Notes: generated from the letters alone by a model not told the origin. DNA of 64,000 bases from Chytridium lagenaria (GCA_025449115.1 JAHLKC010000084.1:62001-126000); one strand, 5' to 3'. Shown: positions 30,516-43,141, counted from the stretch's first letter. Numbers and translations: made by a program.

Positions 30516-32192
30516 ATAGAGTACGGGTTGATGTTTGGACGTGTTGTCCTGGGATCCCCCAACTTTTTTTTTGATGCGGGGGTATGGAATTGAAAAACCT
30601 TAGCGTGTGGGACTGATGTTAAGCCGAAACCTTGGCGTGTGGGTTCGATGTAGCAGTAGTGCTTTTAATGGCCGCTTATATAAAATGGGGTTAAGGTGGT
30701 TTATCGATAACTCGGTTGAACGCGAAAACAAATTGTAGGACGAGTTCTTCAACGTAGAGGAGAGCCAATTCTTAATTCTTTATTTTACTTTAGAATAGCT
30801 GTAGACGTGTTGGGTCTCCTTTATCTCCCTCTGGGCATGGTGAATCTTATATCGGGTCATACATACTTGTGGATTAAACCGTAGAATCCCATTCTTATTC
30901 ATTTATTTAAAGTGAGGACGTAGCTAATGTCGTATCGGGTTAAAGGTGTCACGTTCACGATTCCTTTGAAAAACATTTAGTAAGTAAGGGTTTGATTAGC
31001 GTCGTTTGATGATTCGCACTTTTTCCTTTTTCTTACAGTCGGTGACGGGATGAATATATATGTATCGAGACAGGTATAGGATAATGAAGACTCGGACGGT
31101 TGCATTCTTTGAAAGAGTCGCGTACCTTGTCGTAGTTTAGGTGATGCTTGTATCAGGTATGAGGTAAATAAGGTTACCGAGGCTGCTTAGCGTAAAGCCG
31201 TGTGTGTAAAGTAAGGGTGACGCCGTGTCCATAATCACATGCAACGGGCCAATTTGTATGTATATTATAAATAAGGTTGGGCTTGCTTTTACTTTTCTTA
31301 TTACCCTGTTCTCTTTGTGAGAAAACACCATGGCTTTGAATCGGAAGACGGCTTCTGAGCCTTATTAACAAAAAAGAGGATGGCACGCTAGGGAATGGTA
31401 AGGATACCGTCAGTTTTCCGATCCTCTCTCTTCCATCTCTCATGTCCTCCTCCTTTCCCTCCTCCGCTATAAGGTTTCTATTAGGTATATTTAAATAATA
31501 GATTATTGGAGAGGGGGCACCGTCACGCGACTGTACACCCTCATTCAACTTCAAAAGACGGTTGAGAGGGCTTCACCTTGTTGAATCCAAGGATCCGTCA
31601 ATCAACTAGACAAAAAACAAAACCTAAAGAACGCATCGCTGAGGACAGGTTACTTGCTGAGGGCTTTCCCGTATTTTTTTACTTTAGGGATTGATTACCA
31701 ATGATAAGGTTTTTCATAGAGGTCCAGATGCTTTTTTATAAATGAGGTAATAATTAACTAGGTAATAAAATAAATACTTTCTATTTTATTTGATGAATGC
31801 GCATGTGTTATTTACCGTCGGCCTAGACAGGCAAAACGTGTCTTTACGCGGCTTTTTCGCGGACTTGCATGGTCATATTTGATTGATTATATTTAATAAT
31901 ATTATAAATATTTATGATTATTGACTTGGTCACCTGAACATGTTATTTTATTTATTTGGAAGAGGAAAGCCTCATTATTGTGATATACAAGTCATCCCTT
32001 GTCATTTATTTATTGATTAAATATTTGATGGTTGATTTGACATTTGACAATTATGGACATTAATGATGAAGATGATTATAATATTAAGGTTTGCCTCACA
32101 CTTGGAGGGCTTTCTGCTTTGATGTTTTCGTGTTGTTGTTTATCCATCTCATTCATGTGTCTTTTACATATTCAATTCAATTCAATTCAGAT

Positions 32193-32552
32193 CAGGGCTG
32201 GTAAAAACCTTTTTTTTTTGGAGAAAATCAGGTTTGGGTTTTATTCGATTAAAACCGTAAAAAACCCGATTTAAATACTCGTGTAACAATATATATGTAT
32301 AAAGTATAAACCACATAAAGTAGGAACTTTTTTACTGCAACAACTATGACATCATAATATAATTGGCTAATTTCCTTCAATTCTCAACGGTTACTGCACC
32401 TAAGTATAAACAAAAAAATCCCCCAATAGAAAAAAATATTCGGATAATATATATATCCGTAATAAACCTGATTTGGAGGTTATTCAAAATTCAGGTTTTT
32501 TAAAAAAACCGAATAAAACCGGACCGATATAAACCTTGCTCTGCCAACCCTG
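32193..32552 (+). mobile_element. hAT-type MITE (360 bp) with 8-bp target duplication
   Basis: The left end starts CAGGGCTGGTAAAAACC and the right end is the complement of CAGGGTTGGCAGAGCAAGG. The CAGGG(C/T)TGG terminus is typical of hAT elements. An identical 8-bp ATTCAGAT flanks it at 32185-32192 and 32553-32560, matching hAT target-site size. Subterminal sequences also mirror each other (GGTTTTATTCGrTT). There is no coding capacity, so it is a non-autonomous element. Confidence 0.85.
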
Positions 32553-33243
32553 ATTCAGATCCATGGAAAATGATGAATCAAGGGCACGCGACCATGACAT
32601 GACGATCTCATTCTCATTTGTAATATCTGAATATAAGTAATCAAAGAGAATGGAGTCAAGCCCAGGGTAATACGAATAATAACATTTGTATTACACAGTT
32701 GCCTTAATTTGGTTAGTATGACAGTATAGCGGACTTTCAAAGTATTACTTGATTTGGGTATTTATTAATTATTCATTGCAAGCCCTTCTTTTCTTTTCTT
32801 TAGCCGTTTGCTTTGCTATATTGACATTTTATTTATTTATTTATTTATTTTATTATTCAATTCCACTTTTATTCCCAAGTCACCTGACAATAGAATCAAA
32901 TAAAGTAATAAACGTCATTCCGATAATCAACAGAATAATAATAGTAGATAGATAGGGTTTACACTAAGTGAGTGATCACGCATGCTTGCCTTTCACTTTA
33001 TTTCGTTTTATTCTTCTTTTCATTCTATTCTTCTTTTTATTCCTCTTTTTTATTTGCTTCTTTTTTTTTTTTCCAAGTATAAATAGAGCATGCCCCGTTC
33101 TCCTTCTTCCTTTCTCTACTTCACATTCCTCATTTCTTATTTCCATATCCCCTCATCCTTCACCCCCTGTATTATAATACATATACATAACATAGCCTCT
33201 ACCTTTTCTTATTTGTAAAAACACACACAACTTCACATCCTCA

Positions 33244-35700
33244 TGCGCTTCTCTGCCTACGCCGTGGCCCTTGTGGCCTTTGTGGCGGCTATGGTCTCTG
33301 CTGCCCCCCTTGAGACCATCACTGCCGCCAACGTTCCTTCTTCTGGGAATGTTGTCCTCCAATCCTACACCTACGACTCGCAGTCTGGATTCTTCAACCG
33401 GTGGCTATTTGGGTAATTACTCTTTTCTTCTTATTCTTTTATCTATTTCTTTGTTTTTTTCAACGTAAACGCGGATCACTTGTAAAACAATCACATTTTA
33501 TTTAACATTCTCGCATCGCCTACAGATCCGCAACATTGCATTCACCAAAACCGTCGAAGTGTTTCTACTCCACCCCTTCCAACGTATGGGTCCGTCAACA
33601 ACAAGCTCACCGCAACCTACTCTGGCCCTGCTGCCAACGGCTACGAGGTCTGGAGGTTCTTGGGCACCCCCGCTGACTTTGGCGTCAACTCGCAGTTTTA
33701 CTTAAAGTATGTCGCCTCTGGTCAGCAACAGCAGACTTCCTTTGACAACAACGGGAGCGCGAAACTACTTGATCCGTGCTGCTCTCCCACCAGCGTCCCC
33801 CCCACCTCTACCGTCGCCACGACTCAGCCCCCTACCACCACCCCCAGCACCACCTCCCCCAGCCCTACCCCCGTTACTCCCGTTGTGACCGTCGTCAGCG
33901 CTAACGCCCCGACTAACGGCGTTCCCGTTCAAGTCAACCAGTACTCGATCGGTAACGGTGTCTTCTCTGGCCGTATTTACATCCAAAACTTGAACTTCAA
34001 CAAGGCTGTCCAGGTCGTTGCCTCCACTCCCTCTGGAACCTGGGGTATCCCGTCAACGCCGTCTACCTCTCTGGCCCCGCCTCCAATGGTTACGAACTCT
34101 GGTCATTCACCTACACCCTCCCCGGTATCGGTTCTGGCTCCCAGTTCTACGTCAAGTACACTGTCAACGTCAGGACTACTATGATAAAACGGTAGCCCCT
34201 CCAACAACTACCGTCTCTCGGCTCCCATCTCCCCTGCCGCGTCGCGGATCTGGTTTCGCCTCTGACATCACCACCTGGTTCACTCAAGCTGTCCCCTCCC
34301 TCAAGCGTTACCTCTTCAACAACATCTCTCCCGCTGGCACCCTCAAGGGTATGGTTGTTGCTGCGCCAAAGGTTCAAACCTCGAACCAGTTCTACTTTTT
34401 CCACTGGATCCGTGATGCCTCTTTGGTCATGGACTTGGTCAACAACTTGTACATTGATGGAGATTTGTCTCTTGAGCAGGTCTTGTTTGATCACCAGGTC
34501 TTGACCAAGAACTTGCAGGGAAGGCCAGCGCTTGGTGGTCTTGGTGAGGCTAAATACGAGGTTGACGGAACTCCCTTCTCGGGGCCTTGGTGCCGTCCGC
34601 AAAAACGATGGTCCCGCATTGCGGGGTGAGTTTCTTTTCTTCTGTAATTCGACTTATTAGTTATTTCCGCCGTATGCTTAAAATACTGATACCTTTTTAT
34701 TTTTTTGTTTATGCATGCAGCATCCCTCTTTATCCGCTTTGCTAAGACCTACCTCGCCCGTGGTGGTTCCTTCAGCCGTATCGTTGCCATGTACAACTCC
34801 ACTGCTACTGGTATCATCAAGGCTGATCTTGACTACACCGTCAACAACTCTTACGACACCAACGGCTGTGATCTCTGGGAGGAAACCCGTGGCTACCACC
34901 TCTTCACCCAAATGATGGACCGCAAGGCCCTCAAGGAAGGCGCTGAATTCGCCGCCTTCCTCGGCGACTCTGCCTCTGCCGCCGCCTACACTCGCGCCGC
35001 AGCCGGTCTCGACACTTTTGTCCGCAACTACTTCAACCCCTCCACCCAAACCCTCATGACCACCCTCAACGCTCGTCAACTCGACTCTGCCATTGCCCTC
35101 ACCGCCATCCACGGATACAACAATGACGGCGTCTACGGACCGCTGACGACCGTGTCCTCAACTCCCTCTACCAACTCACCCAAGGTTTCATCCCTGAATA
35201 CGACCTTAACAAGAAACCCTTCCGTGATGCCGCTGGACTCCCCCTTTCCCCCGCTGTCGGTCGCTACTACGGTGACGTCTACAACGGCTTCACCTCCACC
35301 CTCGGAAACCCCTGGTATCTCTGCACCAACGCTTGTCGCTGAAACCTACTACCGTGCTGCCATTGACTACATCAAGGCCGGTAAAATCGATGTCACCTCT
35401 CTCAACCGTCCCTTCATCACCGGTGATCGTCCCTCTGGTCTTCAACTCGGTGACATTGCCATTGGATCCTACGCCAAGGGAACCCCCGTCTTCAACGCCA
35501 TCATTGGCGCTCTCCAATTTGTCGCTGACACTTTTGTGAGACGTGCAAAGAACCATGGTGCCGCTGACTTTAGGTTTGGAGAACAGTACTTGAGGAATGA
35601 TGGGACCCCTACTGGTTTGGGAGTCACGGATTTGACTTGGAGTTACTCATCCTTCTTGACTGCTTGGCAGGCTCGTGAGGAGTTGAGCAAGCTTGTTTAA
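33244..35700 (+). CDS. Secreted glucoamylase, CBM21 starch-binding modules plus GH15
   Basis: Releases glucose from starch or glycogen ends outside the cell. MRFSAYAVALVAFVAAMVSA is a signal peptide. Two CBM21-like modules follow: one around RNIAFTKTVEV...NGYEVWRFLG (33535-33760), one around VSGRIYIQNLNFNKAVQVV...NGYELWSFTY (33900-34180), separated by a Thr/Pro-rich linker. GH15 blocks: FFHWIRDASLVMDLV, GEAKYEVDGTPFSGPW, then after an intron (about 34626-34720) SLFIRFAKTYLARGG, CDLWEETRGYHLFT (general acid Glu) and FRFGEQYLRNDGTPTG...DLTWSYSSFLTAW (general base Glu). Frame errors occur near 33570, 34170 and 34600 (extra A), and a pair at about 35135 and 35335 moves DRVLNSLYQLTQGFIPEYDL...NPWYLCTNAC into another frame. 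Domain order (CBM21 before GH15) is like Rhizopus glucoamylase. Confidence 0.85.
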
Positions 35701-36100
35701 CCTCCTCCCCTCTCTCTTCCCTTACCTTTTTATAATTGTATCTCGACGTTCACCCCCTCCTTTTCTTGTGAAAATAACCTCCCTTTTTGTTGTATCTTGA
35801 ACCTCTTTTTGGGATTTCGTGTTTATCGTTTTTTGTTGTGCCTCGTTTTTGTTGTCGGGAAATTGTAAAGCTTGTTTTTGGTGGAAAAGAAAAACCAAAC
35901 CCGCCCCCCCCGAGTGTAAACCTACCTGGATATTGGAAATACAAATGAATATGTATTATCTTACCATAGCGGTTATTTTTTTTTGTGCTGATTTTTCTTA
36001 CCATAGCGTTACTGGTTTTATGTGATGATAGTAGTTGGAGAGCTGAGACTATAGAAAATCTAAAAAAGCCTGACCTTCTAACAAAAACTCACCCACAACA

Positions 36101-36421
36101 TGAAGTCCAGACCGTTGGCCTCAAATCCCTATCCGCTCTTCTCCAACAGATACCCGGACTACACAAAAAAAAAAACGTGACAAAAAGATCCTCCCCATTT
36201 CACGTCCGATTGAACAACCCCATCAGCTACACAAGCTGGCTCGCCATTGACGTCCACCGCGAAAAAAACCGCAATCGTACATGATTGAAGTCCTTATCCA
36301 CTCTTTTTCCAACGGATGCCTGGACTACACAAAAAAAATACGTGGCAGAAGGATCCCCATTTCACGTCTGATTGAACAACCCGCCATTAACGTCCACCGC
36401 GAAAAACAAACGCAATCATAA
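36101..36421 (+). repeat. Direct duplication of ~150 bp
   Basis: TGAAGTCC...CTATCCnCTCTTyTCCAACrGATrCCyGGACTACAC, an A run, CATTTCACGTCyGATTGAACAAC, GACGTCCACCGCGAAAAA and CGCAATC occur in the same order starting at 36101 and 36285. The first copy has an extra 30-bp stretch (CATCAGCTACACAAGCTGG). Adjacent, moderately diverged. Confidence 0.8.
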
Positions 36422-37432
36422 ATCTAAATATTGTTTATACCAGTGAAAACACCCTCCCGTACATTATTCTATCACCGGCTCATTTTTTTTTATTGGCAAA
36501 AAAGTCTATCCAAAACGGGACTTGCTCTACACGTTATGGAAACGACGTGAGGGGGATGGGGGGGTTTGAATGGGAGAGGGAGGGAGGAAGGAGGATGAAT
36601 TTATGTGTAATTATGAAAGGATACCAGCTGTGGTATTGGATATAACTATGATATTTTTCTTTTCGTTATTTGGTGTTATGCGTTTTTTTCCTCCGTCTTA
36701 CGTTTCTCTTTGAGTACTGATTATTGTCCCCTTCGCAAGATTTGATGAGTAGTGGGTGAATGGGGTTTTAATTTTCGTGAAAAATAGACGTCATATTCTC
36801 CGGGTCGCCGGAAAGAAATTGGTGGCTCTTTCTTTTACACCATAAGCTGGTGTGTGGTAAAGTGATATTTTTTTTTACAGCCCTTAAAACGTCATATATT
36901 TTTATAACATAATGCCCTATTTTATTTTATTTTTTTTTTGGTTTAGAGTTTATGAAACGCGGATCTGAGGGTTGTTTTTGGATGCCTCGTGGGAGCGGTG
37001 GCTGATGAACTGGGAGGAGTTCTGAAACAATTGGATGGGTTTGGCTATTTATGGTGATTGGGGGGGGGAGGGTGGATAGAAATGGTGTGATGGAGTGTAG
37101 CTAGTATGAGAGCGTGGTGATTATAAGAGGGTGGAAGGAGATGAGGGTCTGCAGGGTGGGGATGGTTGTGTCGTTGAGGTTTGTGAAATTGATGGGCGGG
37201 AAGGTATAGTGACCTTCACTGTTTTTTCTTGCACTTGCAGGAACGTGCGTTGTAAAGTAATTACTGAGTGATTGTTTATTGCATGTCACAGAAAATTTAA
37301 CCCAGAAAAGGCGATTGTATAGATAGGGGGTAGAAGAAGAATTGTTTCAGATATACTGCGTCGGTGGCTGCTGGACAAAAAGATTCAAAAATATTGACTG
37401 CTTTAACATGTAAGGGAAGGTTTAAGGCTAGT

Positions 37433-37436
<4 letters not shown>

Positions 37437-37486
<50 letters not shown>
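37437..37486 (+). repeat. T homopolymer (~50)
   Basis: Unbroken T run followed by ACAG. It sits 135 bp upstream of the first S8 protease start. Length uncertain. Confidence 0.8.
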
Positions 37487-37489
<3 letters not shown>

Positions 37490-37620
37490 GTACACGATCT
37501 TATTACGCCAACATGCAAAAAACTCACTCGGACATTCATGGCACTATAAAGCCAAAAAATAAAATAAGCGCTCCCTCCTTTTCCTCCACCATCTTTATAG
37601 ACTACTAGATTTTTAGAAAA

Positions 37621-39173
37621 ATGCGTCTTCTCACCATCGTCACCCTCGCTCTCACCGTTCTCCACACCATCGCCAGCCCGCTCTCCCCCTCTGACAATAC
37701 AGGCGTCAAGATCCCCAACCAATACATTGTCATCTTCAAATCCAACGTCAACGCCTCCATCACCGCTGATCACACGCAATGGTTGAGAGCCAGCGCTATG
37801 GCTGGTGCAAGGGCACCCATTTTTAGAAGACAGGATATGCCAGCGTTCCCGGCTATCCCGAAATTCGATCAGTTTGAGTTCTTGAAGAGGTTTGAGGGAC
37901 GGTTTAGAGGTTATACGGCGAGGATTTCTGAGGATATTGCGAGGGTTTTGGAGGTAAGGAAAGGAGAGGGTCTTACAATGTTGTTATGAGTTACTGGGCA
38001 AATTGAACTTGATTTTTTCATGTGTTGTCATTTGCGGCGATTATCTTAATCGGCTTTTTTTTTTTAGAATCTTCCCGAAGTGGCTTTTGTCGAGCAAGAC
38101 TCTTACGTATCCATCATTGGTTGGGCTCCCGTTCCTCGTACCAGCCCAACCCCGGCTCCCCAAAACCCAACGCAACCAAACCCTCCCAATTGGGGTCTTC
38201 GCCGTATTTCCAAACGTGAACTTCCACTCCCATCTGGGTACACTTACAACTCTGCGGCTGGTGGTGGGTTTCCCCCTTTTGTTTTTTCCCTTTTTTTTTT
38301 TTTCAACCGTGAAAACTTATTGGATATTTTGCTTTTTACAGCTAATGTTGATGTGTATATCATTGACTCTGGAGTTGAGGTCTCACACCCTGAGTTTGGC
38401 GGTCGCGCTCGTGTCGGGGCTTCTTTTTCGTCTGACAACAAACAGTGTTGATGGTAACGGTCATGGAACCCACGTTGCGGGTATAGGTAAATTAATCTTC
38501 CTCCATTCAGCCAGCTCTGTTCACAACTATTTTGATGCATTACTCACACCGCTTTCCTATTTTCCACCACCTATAGTCGCCAGCAACACCTACGGAGTCG
38601 CCAAACGCGCCAACATTGTTGCCGTCAAAGTCCTCTCTGGTTCCGGCACCGGCGCAAACTCGGAGTCATCGCCGGCGTCAACTGGGTTGCCAACGCAGCC
38701 CGAACCTCTGGCCGTCGTTCCGTCGCCAACATGTCTCTGGTGGTGGAGCCTCCGCAGCCCTCGACCAAGCCATCGCCAACGCCGTCGCCTCCGGTGTAGC
38801 CTTTGTCGTGGCAGCTGGAACTCGAACGGCAACGCCTGCAATAACTCGCCTTCACGTGCACATCTGCGTTCACGGTGGCTGGCTTCCGATATCAACGACA
38901 GGGTGGCGAGTTTCTCTGATGATGGGGCTTGCGTTGATATCGTTGCACCTGTGTTAGTATTGCGTCTACGTGGATTGGAGGAGTTCAAGGGCGTTGTCGG
39001 GGACGAGTATGGCGAGTCCTCACGTTGCTGGAGTTTTTGCCATCGCGTTGTCAACCGGTCGAGCGTCTACCCCGAATCAGCTTGCGAGTTATGTGAGTTC
39101 GATCTCGGTGCCAGATAGGATTTCTGGGTTGTCGTGGGATACGAGAAACTTGCTTGTGCAGGTTCCAATGTAG
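37621..39173 (+). CDS. Subtilisin-like serine protease (S8, proteinase K type), copy 1, many frameshifts
   Basis: MRLLTIVTLALTVLHTIAS is a signal peptide, followed by an inhibitor-I9-type propeptide (NQYIVIFKSNVNASI...FRGYTARISEDIARVLE|NLPEVAFVEQD). A Pro-rich linker and WGLRRIS lead to the catalytic domain. Triad regions: VDVYIIDSGVEVSHPEF (Asp), DGNGHGTHVAG (His), GTSMASPHVAG (Ser). Introns lie at about 37954-38068, 38264-38340 and 38488-38576. The catalytic domain is spread over all three frames, with shifts near 38440, 38672, 38737, 38820, 38880, 38950 and 38996. This copy has clearly more lesions than copy 2, so it may be a real pseudogene on top of any assembly noise. Ends LLVQVPM. Confidence 0.75.
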
Positions 39174-40167
39174 AACGCGTGTCACAATTGTTTTGGAAAG
39201 TGAACGCTCTTCATCCCTGATACTATTTAATTCCTTTCTTTATTACACGCCCTTTGCGCATCCAAGTTTTTGCTTCTTTTTTTTATATATGGCTTCACGG
39301 CTTGAATCATTTTAATAATAAATTTGCCCTCTTTTTGCTCTCAATTTTGTCGAATGTCTCCTGTTTCATGGCAAATTCCCTTCTGTGTTTTCAAATGTTG
39401 GAAGCTTCCCCCCTACGTTTTAAATTCCAATACAGTGTAAATACACGCTTATTTTTATTCCTGACGGCTGACATTGACCTTGTTAGGTATTTACTTGCTG
39501 TCAGCCATGAAAATACTAATTTCGCTTACTTGATCATATCCTGAAACATTCAACAAATATGGGTGGCATACATATTACCCCGTTTTTATCCAGGCCTTTG
39601 GAAAAAGCCCAGCAGCAGCAAGTAGTCATCAGCACATCTGTTCAATCACGGTTTTTAACTTTTGAGCTTTTAACTTTTTTTTCTCATTTGTACCGATTTT
39701 AAAACGAGCTTTATCAGCACTCGGCTGAATGGCTAAATAGCTAATAAAGTTATGGTTCATGTCATCTCGTACCACCCTATTGCGAAAATACCCAAATTTG
39801 GAAATGACATGCCTTGCCATGTGAACCTGGAGAGAACGGATGACAAAATAACCTTGGCTGACGCCATGAAACATTATGCGGATGTCAGCGAAATGGGGGA
39901 GATGGGTGTCTTCTGTCCTAGAAGATCAAGGTCATGCAAGCCATCGTTTTAGTCATCTTCGTTAAGTTCATTTTTGAGGAAGGTTTGGGGTGCAAATTCT
40001 GAAAGACACTATCAGTCATGAATGATCCATGGAAACGACGCTTGTCCTCAATTGCACCATCAAGGAATATAAAAGGGACGCCCCTTACCCCCCTCTCCTT
40101 CATCAGCTCCCACTTAGATCTTTACAACAACTACATTCTCATACACACTCCATACATATACACAATC
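39174..40167. other. Spacer between S8 copies
   Basis: AT-rich, with no coding features recognised. A TATA-like tataaaa near 40068 and a C-rich stretch before the ATG probably form the promoter and leader of S8 copy 2. Confidence 0.45.
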
Positions 40168-41780
40168 ATGCGCTTCCTCGCCATCATCGCCATTGCCTCT
40201 GCGGTCTCCGCTCCACCACTGCCGCCCCGTCGCTGATACGACTCCAGGCGCCAAGATCCCGATCAATACATTGTCGTCTTCAAGAACGATGCTAACAACA
40301 CCATCGTCTCGGATCATGAAGAATGGCTGCAAGTCACTGCCTCGCTGGCGAGGGTGCTCCAGTGTTCCGTCGTCATGATCTCAGCGCTTTCCCTCTTATC
40401 CCAAAATTCAAGGGATTCTCGTACCTTAAGAAATTCAACGGAAGGAGGTTTAGCGGGTATGCTGCAAAGATCACCCAGGATATCGCTAAGTTGTGGAGGT
40501 GAGCATTTTCCAACATCCTTCATTTCTTTCTTCCGTATTTAGATCGAGATTTTTTAATTCGTCTTTATTTTGCTTTTCCTAGGCTCTCCCTGAAGTGGCT
40601 TTCGTCGAGCAGGACTCGTACGTCTCCATTGACGGTTTGAGGCCCATCACCTTCCGTCCTAGGCCCATTACTTCCCAAAAGTCCCAACCACTCCAAGGCA
40701 CCTCCCGCGACCACCACAGCTGGCAACACTGAGCTGCCCACTACCACCGCAGTGGAACCGTCCACTACCACCGTAGTTGCGGTTGATCCGCCGACTACCA
40801 CTGTTGCTGATGAACAGCCTACCACCACAGTTGTCCCTCCTCCTACCGCTTCAACACCTGGCAGCCAAGCTGGAGCACCTTACGGTCTTCGTCGTATTCC
40901 AAGCGTGATCTTCCCCTTCCTTCAGCCTACACCTTCAACTCTGCAGCTGGTGGTAGTATTTTTCCCCAATAATCCTCTCAAACCTTTCCGTTCATACCTT
41001 CAAACAAATTTTAATCGGATTTTTGTGGTTGTAGCCAATGTGGATGTCTACGTCATCGACTCTGGGGTTGAAGTCTCTCATCCCGATTTCGGCGGCCGTG
41101 CACGTATCGGCGCGTCCTTCTCCGACGACAACAATGACATTGATGCTAACGGCCACGGCACCCATGTGGCTGGAACCGTCGGCAGCAACACCTACGGCGT
41201 CGCTAAACGCGCAAACATCATTGCCGTCAAAGTCCTCGGTGGCAGTGGCTCTGGTTCCAACTCTGATGTCATTGCCGGTGTCAACTGGGTCGCTGAAACC
41301 GCTCGCAACTCGGGTCGCAAGTCTGTTGCGAACATGTCTCTCGGTGGTGGTGCTTCTCCTGCACTCGACCGGGCTGTTGCCAATGCCGTCGCTTCTGGTG
41401 TGACCTTTGTCGTTGCTGCTGGAAACAATGGTCGAGATGCTTGCAGCAACTCCCCTGCTCGTGCTCCTACAGCTTTCACGGTTGCTGCATCCGATATTAA
41501 CGACAGGGCTGCCAGCTTCTCCGATGATGGAAAGTGCGTGGACATTGTTGCCCCTGGCGTGAACATTCTCTCGACTTGGATTGGAAGGACCACGAGATCC
41601 ATCTCTGGCACCTCCATGGCTTCCCCTCACGTTGCTGGTGTTGCAGCTGTCGTACTCTCTGCCAACCTCGCATCTACCCCGGCTCAAGTGGCTAGCTTCC
41701 TCACCTCCAACGCTGTCCCCAACAAGGTTACTGGTCTCGCCGCTGGTACCCCTAACCTTCTCCTTCAAGTCCCTCAGTAA
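40168..41780 (+). CDS. Subtilisin-like serine protease (S8, proteinase K type), copy 2
   Basis: Same plan as copy 1: signal peptide MRFLAIIAIASAVSA, propeptide (DQYIVVFKNDANNTIVSDHEEWL...SYLKKFNGRRFSGYAAKIT), intron at about 40499-40581, then ALPEVAFVEQDSYVSID. A linker with four to five PTTTVV repeats precedes YGLRRI. The catalytic domain (41036-41780) is uninterrupted: DVYVIDSGVEVSHPDF (Asp), DANGHGTHVAGT (His), ANMSLGGGAS, FVVAAGNNGRDA, ISGTSMASPHVAGV (Ser), ending LLLQVPQ. Frame breaks occur only in the propeptide (several between 40215 and 40400) and linker (near 40668 and 40897, where a T is missing from ATTTCC). Probably an active secreted endopeptidase for protein substrates or host tissue. 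Confidence 0.85.
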
Positions 41781-42236
41781 ATCACTCCTTTTCTTCACTC
41801 CCAAACCCTCCTTCTTCGCCTTTGTTGATCAAAGGAATTGATGGAGGTTTTGATCCTTATTCTTACCTCTTTAAACCCCTATGTCATTACTGATGTATGA
41901 TATTGCTCAAGTTTCTGAACCCGGCTCCTGTACGTCTCAAAACCTCGAATGATTCATGTAATCTTTTATACTGAAAAATAACAATATAGTCGTTGATCGA
42001 TTATTACCAAAATCACGACCCTTTTCAGCTTTTCGTCATATTTTCGCATTATTGCTTGACTTGAGATTCCCGTCGTTTTTAGCAAAGTGATGTCGCTTCA
42101 ATTTTTTCTAAATACTATCATGACGCAGCAGCAACATGCTCTCTTAAGCCGACGTTGACCATCATAATATCGACACTAAATCTATCATTAAGAATCACAG
42201 TAACATATCGACCCATTAGTACTGGTCACCTATAGT

Positions 42237-42690
42237 CTGCCGGTCGCGCTCGTACTGGTGCTTCATTTTCTTCTGACAGGCACGACGTTGATTGAAACCG
42301 TCACCGAATTCCCGCCGATGGACACTTCCCATAATCTTTGTAATATTTTAAGACTTCCGTGTTTTTTTTGTTTCTGATACCGACATCTCTTTCTTATCTA
42401 CCTAATTCGTGGAAGCAAGTAAGGAGTCGCCAAGGCACCAACGTTATCGCCGTCAGGGTTCTTGCTGGCTCCAGAAGTGGTACCAACTCTGATGTCATTG
42501 CGGTGTGAACTAGGTCGCCAACGCCCTTGTTGCTGCGGCAAGTCCGTTGCTAACATACCTTCTAAGCTCAGTATTTGCTCTCCATGCCGCTGACGTTAAC
42601 AACGCTGTCGCCTCTGATATGGTTGCATGGCGCATGTCGCATGTACTCTGCTCACCTCCTATATACTTTGCCTCCGCAGCTGCTTCCAAC
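42237..42690 (+). pseudogene. Remnant of a third S8 protease
   Basis: Decayed matches to the neighbouring catalytic domains: GGTCGCGCTCGTACTGGTGC (GRARTGASFSSD) near 42240, GGAGTCGCCAAGGCACC through CTGATGTCATTGC (GVAKxxNVIAVRVLAGSxSGTNSDVIA) near 42425-42502, and AACAACGCTGTCGCCTCTG near 42597. No open frame survives and the triad is gone. It lies 0.5 kb downstream of copy 2, indicating a tandem S8 array that has lost a member. Confidence 0.75.
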
Positions 42691-43141
42691 AGATCTAACC
42701 CCAGGTCAAGAACTTCTCGACAGGTTTCACCACCCCTTTCCTGTTTTGTGCGCTATATACTCGACGCGCGTTCTTCCCTTTTTTGTTTTCTACGCATCAT
42801 GTTCTACATAGACATTATTCCGTTCTCCTTCATTCATGTCTAATTTCTTCCTGTCACTCATTAACTACAGATCCAAATAACTAACTTTATGTAAGAAAAA
42901 GAAAAAAACTCGTCGCAAGTTACTTTAAGCGTTTCTTGATTTCTCTGTGAATAATATTCTTATAAGTTTAAGGGAAATTCTGATAATAAATACGCCTTGT
43001 CTTCTTTTATGGGGGAACAAGGGCTGCCCAGTTCTGCACTACCTGTATTAGGTTTTGAGTCACACGAGTGTTTTCTCAACAACTTTGTTTTCCTCCTGCT
43101 CCCTTGTACCTGCTGCTTTTGCATGGCGAATAACAACAACG

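Larger units (their letters stand above)
29063..33243. other. Long AT-rich spacer without a recognisable gene
   Basis: About 4.2 kb with no open frame longer than about 130 codons and none with a domain. It contains a dispersed repeat copy (30216-30515) and an intact-ended hAT MITE (32193-32552). T/C-rich sequence just before 33244 looks like the glucoamylase promoter and leader, with a TATA-like tataaata at about 33079. Confidence 0.6.
35701..37620. other. Intergenic spacer with a direct repeat and a long T run
   Basis: A duplicated block lies at 36101-36421 and a 50-T homopolymer at about 37437-37486. The promoter of the first S8 protease should lie in the last 130 bases. No gene recognised. 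Confidence 0.55.

Noticed and set aside
40992..41804. 270-codon minus-strand frame opposite S8 copy 2
   Set aside because: Antisense to the uninterrupted S8 catalytic domain; Ser/Arg/Val-rich with no domain.
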